Origin: Candidatus Neomicrothrix sp. UBA4742
GTDB lineage: Bacteria; Actinomycetota; Acidimicrobiia; Acidimicrobiales; Acidimicrobilacustridaceae
Reading direction: 5' to 3'
Assembly (NCBI GenBank): GCA_002403895.1
Contig: DHIQ01000103.1
Span: forward strand, 1 to 5,321
Length of the DNA stretch: 5,321 nt
The notes beneath the pieces were generated by a model. It was given only the letters and a program-made list of their open reading frames with translations, searched no databases and was not told the DNA's origin. The position numbers and the translations under genes are program-made. Below are positions 1 through 4,107 of the stretch, in pieces (positions within the stretch are counted from its first letter, which is position 1; each line of letters opens with the position of its first letter).

Positions 1-359
1 CTTCCCGCGCCCGGCTCGCTGAAGAGCTGGCACCAGATCTCCTCCCCCGTGAAGAGGGGACGCAGGTAGCGGTGGCGCTGCTCGTCCGATCCGTGGGTCA
101 GGATCGTCGGAGCCCCCATCCCGTAGCCGATCGGGTTGCGGGCCGCCGCGCTCGGCGCCTTCGCCTGCCCCAACCGCTCGTTGATGGTCTTTTGGAGCCG
201 GGGGCTCAGGCCGAGGCCGCCGAATCCCTCGGGGAAGTGCACCCAGGCCAGGCCCAGGTCGAACTGTGTCCCCAGAAACTGGCGCGCCGGAGTCGCCCCC
301 GGGTGGTGCACGTCCAACAGTTGCGCACACCGCTCCAGAACCTGCTGCTCTTCGCTCAC
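1..359 (-). CDS. Acyl-CoA dehydrogenase family protein, N-terminal part (truncated by window edge)
   Basis: The visible 119 residues are the N-terminal helical domain of an FAD-dependent acyl-CoA dehydrogenase, the family that introduces the alpha-beta double bond into acyl-CoA thioesters. Recognisable stretches are LAWVHFPEGFGGLG (residues 37-50), NPIGYGMGAPTILTHGSDEQ (75-94), and EEIWCQLFSEPGAG (106-119). The last of these is the start of the family signature (S-E-P-x-A-G-S-D) that lies by the flavin; the window ends inside it. The GTG start at 359-357 has a GGAGG ribosome binding site six bases upstream, and the protein begins MSEEQQVLER. The mid domain and the C-terminal helical domain with the catalytic glutamate lie outside the window, so substrate range cannot be judged. 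The style resembles actinobacterial FadE-type dehydrogenases. It is the last visible gene of the minus-strand group, 104 bases after the small membrane protein gene. The family call is secure and the substrate is unknown. Confidence 0.93.
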   Translation of the reverse strand, partial: MSEEQQVLERCAQLLDVHHPGATPARQFLGTQFDLGLAWVHFPEGFGGLGLSPRLQKTINERLGQAKAPSAAARNPIGYGMGAPTILTHGSDEQRHRYLRPLFTGEEIWCQLFSEPGAG

Positions 360-365
360 CGTGAT

Positions 366-370
366 CCTCC
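366..370 (-). promoter_or_regulatory. Ribosome binding site of the acyl-CoA dehydrogenase gene
   Basis: On the minus strand GGAGG (within GGGGAGG) sits six bases before the GTG start at 359. It decides this start, because no ATG lies nearby and the N-terminus from here fits the family. Confidence 0.75.
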
Positions 371-396
371 CCGGGATGATTGCGTCCCGCCGGGCA

Positions 397-462
397 CCGC
401 CGGTCTCAGGACTGGCGCGTTGCTACCACCGACCCGCAGGAGCGGCCAAACCCACCGGTCTC
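397..462. repeat. Imperfect direct repeat CCRCCGGTCTC, two copies
   Basis: On the plus strand CCGCCGGTCTC (397-407) and CCACCGGTCTC (452-462) differ at one position and start 55 bases apart. The second copy ends two bases from the stop codon of the membrane-protein gene and the first lies in the leader of the dehydrogenase gene. They might be binding sites, but a match this short in GC-rich DNA can arise by chance. Confidence 0.3.
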
Positions 463-463
463 C

Positions 464-877
464 TCAACCGGATCGCTGCCAGCAGACCGTGCGAGCGGGT
501 GGCTTGGTCAGCAGCGCTTCCATGAGCTGACCACTATCGAAACCCGGGAGCCGGGTGAGCGCTTCGGCCAGTCCGCTGTCCTGGAGCCGGTCGATGGGCA
601 CGAGGCAGCCATGCGTCTCGTCCCCGGAGACGATGACCACGCCACCGCCGGCGGCGTGCGGGCCCGAGTTGCTGGTCAGGACCTCGACCTCGGTGACCTC
701 CACCCAGTCCACCCCCTCCTCGCGACCGTCGACCAGCACGCGTCGCACCCCGAACTCGTCGACCCGCAACTCCATCGTCTCCGACCGCACCACGGCGACG
801 CGCTTTTGGTTCCGCATCACGCCCATGAGCACGAAGATCGGTCCGAAAAAGAGCAGGACGGCCACCCATACGTTCAT
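464..877 (-). CDS. Small single-pass membrane protein of unknown function
   Basis: The product is 137 residues. Residues 3-20 form a hydrophobic helix (VWVAVLLFFGPIFVLMGV) followed by R22, K25 and R26, which by the positive-inside rule puts the remaining ~110 residues in the cytoplasm. That part alternates beta-like stretches (MELRVDEFGVRRVLVDG, 35-51; DWVEVTEVEVLT, 57-68) with an acidic, helix-like end. It contains GCLVPID (90-96), LPGFD (110-114) and a terminal TVCW (130-133). Small actinobacterial proteins with the same PGFD and Cys-Trp ending are familiar to me as uncharacterised, and I know no function. The beta-rich core could be a PH-like fold, but that is a guess. The ATG at 877 is supported by AGGGAGA seven to eight bases upstream. 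The gene starts 41 bases after the SirB1-like gene and is probably co-transcribed with it. C91 and C132 are the only cysteines. Confidence 0.85.
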   Translation of the reverse strand: MNVWVAVLLFFGPIFVLMGVMRNQKRVAVVRSETMELRVDEFGVRRVLVDGREEGVDWVEVTEVEVLTSNSGPHAAGGGVVIVSGDETHGCLVPIDRLQDSGLAEALTRLPGFDSGQLMEALLTKPPARTVCWQRSG

Positions 878-883
878 GCCGGT

Positions 884-903
884 TCTCCCTTCACGTCGGG
901 AGA
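884..903 (-). promoter_or_regulatory. Inverted repeat overlapping the ribosome binding site of the membrane-protein gene
   Basis: On the minus strand TCTCCC (903-898), an 8-base loop (897-890) and GGGAGA (889-884) form a perfect 6-bp stem. The 3' arm is the core of the ribosome binding site AGGGAGA for the ATG at 877. If it folds in the mRNA it would hide that site and could lower translation of this gene relative to its upstream neighbour. Only the base pairing is seen; an effect is inferred. Confidence 0.45.
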
Positions 904-918
904 TCCTACGACGAGCGC

Positions 919-1704
919 TCAGTTCAGGCGGGCGCGAAGGCGGGACGCACTGCGGCCGTACTCCTGACCCAGGGTGCCGCCCAGGCGCCGGGCGGCGCCC
1001 TCGTATTCGAACGCGGCGTCGTCGAAGCGGCCGACCGATGCCAGGGCGGCGGCCAGATCGACCTGATCCTCAGCAGGAGATCCGGGGAGGAAAGTCCGCA
1101 GGAGCAGAACCCACGTCAGCGCCACCCGGTCGCCGCGGGAGACGAACACATTGCGCAGGTTGGCCAGCATCCGAGCCGTGACCCCGAGGGTGCCGACCGG
1201 GTCCAAGAAGGCCTCCTCGAACGAGGCGTCGGACCCGTGGACGCGGTGAAAGAGCGCCGCGCAGGCACCGCGGTCGAGCACCGCACCCCCGTGGTAGGGG
1301 TCGACGAAAATCTCAGGATCGACCCGGTCACGCACCAGGAAGTGGCCCGGCATTCCCACCCCGGCCAGCGGTACCCCCAACCGTCGGCCCACCGTCATGG
1401 CCAGGACCGACAACGTGATGGGAATGCCTCGGCGACGGGTCAAGACCTGGTCGAGGTAGGAGTTGCGGGGGTCGTAATAGTCCCGTCGATCCCCGGCAAA
1501 GCCGAGCTCGACGAACAGATGCACCACCAGGGCGTCCAGGGTCGGGGCGGGGCACGTAGCGGCCAACGCATCGAGGCGTTCGAGCTCCACCGCCAGCTCG
1601 AGGTCAGGTCGGCCGTGGGCGGCAATGAGCAGTGCCACCTCGTCGAGCGGGATCTCCGACTCAGGGCGGGCCACGAGCTCGGCGAAGCGTTCCGTGATCT
1701 CCAC
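919..1704 (-). CDS. SirB1/transglutaminase-like family protein with C-terminal helical repeat region
   Basis: The 261-residue product has the SirB1-type transglutaminase-like fold (Transglut_core2 type). Around residues 76-88 is YYDPRNSYLDQVL, then a RRRGIPITLSVL block (90-101), MPGHFLVR (118-125) with the conserved H121, and FVDPYHGG (133-140) with D135. These correspond to the His and Asp of the transglutaminase triad. The nucleophilic Cys position appears to be Thr or Ser (ITLS, 96-99), as is common in this family, so peptidase or transglutaminase activity is doubtful. Residues ~190-241 are helical, with a TPR-like stretch (VDLAAALASVGRFDDAAFEYE). SirB1 relatives were linked by genetics to invasion-gene regulation in Salmonella, but a biochemical role is not established. 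I chose the GTG at 1704 because homology begins right after it. A GTG at 1782 would add 26 Arg/Pro-rich residues that look non-conserved, and earlier starts run into the divergent gene. No ribosome binding site precedes 1704; see the TANNNT box at 1712-1717. Confidence 0.88.
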   Translation of the reverse strand: MEITERFAELVARPESEIPLDEVALLIAAHGRPDLELAVELERLDALAATCPAPTLDALVVHLFVELGFAGDRRDYYDPRNSYLDQVLTRRRGIPITLSVLAMTVGRRLGVPLAGVGMPGHFLVRDRVDPEIFVDPYHGGAVLDRGACAALFHRVHGSDASFEEAFLDPVGTLGVTARMLANLRNVFVSRGDRVALTWVLLLRTFLPGSPAEDQVDLAAALASVGRFDDAAFEYEGAARRLGGTLGQEYGRSASRLRARLN

Positions 1705-1711
1705 CCGCCAG

Positions 1712-1717
1712 ACGGTA
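1712..1717 (-). promoter_or_regulatory. Candidate -10 box for a leaderless transcript of the SirB1-like gene
   Basis: On the minus strand TACCGT fits the actinobacterial -10 pattern TANNNT and ends exactly seven bases before the GTG at 1704. Transcription could thus begin at the G of the start codon. This would explain why no ribosome binding site is seen, and leaderless GTG or ATG mRNAs are common in Actinomycetota. There is no good -35 match about 17 bases further upstream, which lowers certainty. Confidence 0.35.
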
Positions 1718-1742
1718 GCGGCGAGTGGCTGGGGTAGCGTCG
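1714..1742. repeat. Direct repeat GGTAGCGKCG in the divergent promoter region
   Basis: GGTAGCGGCG (1714-1723) and GGTAGCGTCG (1733-1742) match at nine of ten positions and start 19 bases apart, close to two turns of the helix. Both copies overlap TANNNT boxes, one on each strand. A tandem site with this phasing between two divergent genes is a reasonable candidate for regulator binding. No known regulator motif is recognised. Confidence 0.4.
1735..1740 (+). promoter_or_regulatory. Weak candidate -10 box for the acyl-CoA synthetase operon
   Basis: TAGCGT fits TANNNT and would give a transcript starting near 1747 with a leader of about 37 bases, which would contain the inverted repeat at 1750-1766. 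The hexamer 17 bases upstream (ACGGTA) is a poor -35. Support is positional only. Confidence 0.22.
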
Positions 1743-1749
1743 GCCCCCG

Positions 1750-1766
1750 CCAGGCACGTCGCCTGG
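1750..1766. promoter_or_regulatory. Perfect inverted repeat, operator-like or leader hairpin, before the acyl-CoA synthetase gene
   Basis: CCAGGC (1750-1755), centre ACGTC, GCCTGG (1761-1766) is a 17-base site with 6-base perfect arms. It lies four bases before the purine-rich ribosome binding site and 17 bases before the ATG. As DNA it has the size and symmetry of a site for a dimeric repressor such as a TetR- or GntR-type protein, and these often control acyl-CoA genes. As RNA it would be a short GC-rich hairpin. It does not match the KstR or KstR2 consensus that I know. Confidence 0.45.
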
Positions 1767-1770
1767 GAAA

Positions 1771-1778
1771 AGGGGAAG
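1771..1778 (+). promoter_or_regulatory. Ribosome binding site of the acyl-CoA synthetase gene
   Basis: AGGGGAAG ends five bases before the ATG at 1784 and fixes this start. An upstream in-frame ATG at 1625 lies inside the divergent SirB1-like gene and has no such site. Confidence 0.75.
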
Positions 1779-1783
1779 ACACG

Positions 1784-3325
1784 ATGTACCCGGGCACCTT
1801 CGCCGAGACCACACCCGACAAGCCGGCCGTCATCATGGGGCGCAGCGGTGAGGTCGTGACCTACCGGGAGCTCGACGAGGAAGCCAACCGACTGTCCCAC
1901 CTGTTCCGGGCAGCCGGGCTGGAGCCGGGCGATCACGTGGCGTTCTGCCTCGAAAACCATCCCCACTTCCTCGCCGTGGCCTGGGGTGCGCACTACGCCG
2001 GTCTCTACTACACCGCGATGAGCTCCCGACTCACGCTCGACGAGGCTGAGTACATCATCAACGACTGCGGTGCACGCGCCTTCATCACGTCGGGTTACAA
2101 GGCCGACGTGGCCGCCGATCTCGCTGATTGCATGCCGGCGGTGACCACGCGGCTCATGCTGGATTCGGTGATCGACGGCTTCGAGTCCTACATCCAGGCC
2201 ATCGCCCGCTTCCCTTCGACCCCGCTGCTCGACGCCGTGGGCGGCCGAGACATGCTCTACAGCTCGGGCACCACCGGTCGACCCAAGGGGGTCAAGGCGG
2301 CGGCCCCCGGCGAGCCTGTCGACACGCCCACCTCGGTCACGGTGCTGGGCCAACTCTTGTTGGGCTACGACGAGCGCACCGTCTACCTCTCCCCTGCGCC
2401 GCTCTACCACGCCGCGCCGCTGCGCTTCACCATGGCCGTGCACCAGGTGGGTGGCACGGCAGTGGTCATGGAGCATTTCGACCCGGAGGAGGCCCTCGCC
2501 ATCATCGAGCGCTACCGGGTGACCGCCAGCCAGTGGGTCCCGACCATGTTCATCCGCATGCTCAAGCTGCCGCCCGAGGTTCGTGATCGTTACGACGTGT
2601 CCAGCCTCACCGCCGCAGTCCACGCCGCCGCTCCCTGCCCAGTGGCGGTCAAGGAGCAGATGATCGAGTGGTGGGGGCCGGTGATCCACGAGTACTACGC
2701 CGGCACCGAGGGCAACGGGTTCGTCTACACCAACTCCGAAGACTGGCTCGCCCACAAGGGCTCGGTGGGCAAAGCGCTCATCGGGGAGATCCACATCGTG
2801 GGAGACGATGGCGAGGAACTGCCGGTCGGCGAGGCCGGGACGATCTACTTCGGAGACGGCGGCGACTTCGAATATCACAACGACCCGGCCAAGACCGCCG
2901 AATCCCACGACACCCGCGGCTGGAGCACCCTCGGCGACATCGGCCGCCTCGATGAGGACGGTTTCCTCTACCTGACCGACCGCAAGTCCTACATGATCAT
3001 CTCCGGCGGGGTGAACATCTACCCGCAAGAGACCGAGAACCTCCTGATCATGCATCCCCAGGTGGCGGACGTGGCCGTGATCGGCGTGCCCAACGCGGAC
3101 TTCGGGGAGGAGGTGAAGGCGGTGGTCCAGCCCACGGACCCGGCCGACGCCGGACCCGACCTCGAGCGCGAACTCATGGACTACTGCCGCCAGCACCTGG
3201 CCGATGTGAAATGCCCGCGGTCAGTGGACTTCGAAGTCGAGCTGCCCCGCCATCCCACCGGAAAGCTGTACAAGCGCCTGCTGCGCGATCGGTACTGGGC
3301 CGGCCACGAGTCACGGATCATCTGA
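1784..3325 (+). CDS. AMP-forming acyl-CoA synthetase (fatty/carboxylic acid-CoA ligase, FadD-like)
   Basis: The 513-residue protein has the length and motifs of an ANL-superfamily acyl-CoA ligase, which activates a carboxylic acid with ATP to an acyl-adenylate and then transfers it to CoA. Visible motifs are the P-loop YSSGTTGRPKGVK (159-171), the adenine-binding YYAGTEG (304-310), WSTLGD (380-385) with the ribose-binding Asp385, and the hinge region LTDRKSYMIISGGVNIYPQE (397-416) with Arg400. The C-terminal PTGKLYKR (491-498) carries Lys494, the lysine used in adenylation. All key residues are present, so the enzyme should be active. The N-terminus (MYPGTFAETTPDKPAVIMG) matches cytoplasmic actinobacterial FadD-type enzymes, with no signal peptide or membrane helix. 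The acyl pocket cannot be assigned, so a short-, medium- or long-chain or aromatic acid is possible. It leads a tightly packed operon and diverges from a group containing an acyl-CoA dehydrogenase, which could act directly on its product. Confidence 0.95.
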   Translation: MYPGTFAETTPDKPAVIMGRSGEVVTYRELDEEANRLSHLFRAAGLEPGDHVAFCLENHPHFLAVAWGAHYAGLYYTAMSSRLTLDEAEYIINDCGARAFITSGYKADVAADLADCMPAVTTRLMLDSVIDGFESYIQAIARFPSTPLLDAVGGRDMLYSSGTTGRPKGVKAAAPGEPVDTPTSVTVLGQLLLGYDERTVYLSPAPLYHAAPLRFTMAVHQVGGTAVVMEHFDPEEALAIIERYRVTASQWVPTMFIRMLKLPPEVRDRYDVSSLTAAVHAAAPCPVAVKEQMIEWWGPVIHEYYAGTEGNGFVYTNSEDWLAHKGSVGKALIGEIHIVGDDGEELPVGEAGTIYFGDGGDFEYHNDPAKTAESHDTRGWSTLGDIGRLDEDGFLYLTDRKSYMIISGGVNIYPQETENLLIMHPQVADVAVIGVPNADFGEEVKAVVQPTDPADAGPDLERELMDYCRQHLADVKCPRSVDFEVELPRHPTGKLYKRLLRDRYWAGHESRII

Positions 3326-3329
3326 AGCG

Positions 3330-4097
3330 GTGGCCACTCCCGCGACGTTCTCGTTCCTCGACCACCCGGAACCCATCCCCTTCGCCCACCGGGGCGGGGC
3401 GGGGGACTGGCCGGAAAACACCATGCCGGCGTTCGAGGGAGCGGTCGCCCTCGGGTACCGCTACGTCGAGACCGACGTACACGTCACCGCCGATGGCGTG
3501 CTGTGCGCGTTCCATGATGAGCGCCTCGACCGCGTCACCGACGCTCAGGGTCTCATCCGGGAGCTGCCGTGGGCCACGGTGTCGAAGGCTCGGGTCGACG
3601 GACTCGAACCCATCCCCCGACTCCAGGATCTGCTCAGCACCTGGCCAGACCTGCGGGTCAACATCGACCCCAAACACGACTCCGCGGTCGACGCGCTGGC
3701 CGAGACCCTACGACGCACCGACGCGGTCGAGCGCGTCTGCATCGGTGCCTTCTCCGATCGCCGCATCGCCCGGCTGCGACACCTGCTGGGCCCAAGACTC
3801 TGCACCTCGCTGGGCCCGAAGGGCGTGGCGCGGTTGGAGGGCGCCGGCTTCCATCTCCCGGTTGGCACCTTCGACGGCGGTTGTGTCCAGGTCCCTCCGG
3901 CCCAGGGCCGCATCCCTTTGGTGACCGAACGCTTCCTGCGTGCTGCTCACCACCGGGCGTTGGCGGTTCACGTGTGGACCATCGACGAACCCGACGAGAT
4001 GCACCACCTACTCGACCTCGGCGTGGACGGCATCATGACGGACCGCCCGGGCGTCCTCAAGGACGTCCTGATGGCCCGCGGTCAATGGATCGACTGA
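3330..4097 (+). CDS. Glycerophosphodiester phosphodiesterase (GDPD family, UgpQ-like)
   Basis: The 255-residue product has the usual length of a bacterial cytoplasmic GDPD, a TIM-barrel enzyme that hydrolyses glycerophosphodiesters to glycerol-3-phosphate and an alcohol. The core is intact: FAHRGGAGDWPENT (18-31) with His20, Arg21 and Glu29, ETDVHVTADG (47-56) with metal ligands Glu47 and Asp49, and FHDERLDRVT (61-70) with His62. NIDPKH (111-116) carries Lys115, with Asp113 where many relatives have Glu. The barrel closes with VHVWTIDE (213-220) and GVDGIMTDRP (231-240). No signal peptide is seen. The GTG at 3330 is the only sensible start, since the next ATG (3423) would remove the catalytic HRG motif. 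It lies four bases after the synthetase stop with no clear ribosome binding site, so translation is probably coupled. Acting after the synthetase, it fits phospholipid or acyl-glycerol turnover. Confidence 0.94.
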   Translation: MATPATFSFLDHPEPIPFAHRGGAGDWPENTMPAFEGAVALGYRYVETDVHVTADGVLCAFHDERLDRVTDAQGLIRELPWATVSKARVDGLEPIPRLQDLLSTWPDLRVNIDPKHDSAVDALAETLRRTDAVERVCIGAFSDRRIARLRHLLGPRLCTSLGPKGVARLEGAGFHLPVGTFDGGCVQVPPAQGRIPLVTERFLRAAHHRALAVHVWTIDEPDEMHHLLDLGVDGIMTDRPGVLKDVLMARGQWID

Positions 4098-4107
4098 GCT
4101 GGGTCGA

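Larger units (their letters stand above)
360..463. other. Intergenic region between the membrane-protein gene and the acyl-CoA dehydrogenase gene
   Basis: This 104-base gap holds the GGAGG ribosome binding site of the downstream minus-strand gene and a short inverted repeat (372-376 CGGGA with 385-389 TCCCG, 8-base loop) directly upstream of that site. It also holds two copies of an 11-mer matching at 10 of 11 positions (397-407 and 452-462). I see no convincing -35/-10 pair and no stem followed by a T-run on the minus strand. The downstream gene could therefore be read through from upstream or have its own unrecognised promoter. Confidence 0.5.

Noticed and set aside
372..389. Short inverted repeat CGGGA/TCCCG in the dehydrogenase leader as a possible terminator
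   Set aside because: The stem is only 5 bp with an 8-base loop and no T-run follows on either strand, so it is noted only as part of the intergenic region.
72..530. Plus-strand open frames opposite the acyl-CoA dehydrogenase start
   Set aside because: The minus strand encodes an unmistakable dehydrogenase N-terminus here. The plus-strand translations are Arg/Pro-rich noise.
380..967. A 195-codon plus-strand open frame opposite the small membrane-protein gene
   Set aside because: The translation is His/Asp/Arg-rich without a domain. The minus-strand frame has a clear membrane helix, a good ribosome binding site and a recognised family look.
1237..1737. A 166-codon plus-strand open frame opposite the SirB1-like gene
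   Set aside because: The opposite strand encodes the conserved GIPITLS and PGHFLVR motifs; this frame shows none.
1625..1783. Longer N-terminus for the acyl-CoA synthetase from the ATG at 1625
   Set aside because: It would add 53 Ser/Arg-rich residues lying inside the divergent gene, while the ATG at 1784 has a good ribosome binding site and the family's normal N-terminus.
1661..3196. A 511-codon open frame on the minus strand opposite the acyl-CoA synthetase gene
   Set aside because: It is the mirror of a strongly conserved plus-strand gene and also overlaps the SirB1-like gene. Its translation is rich in Val, Gly, His and Arg with no recognisable motif, as expected for antisense frames in GC-rich DNA.
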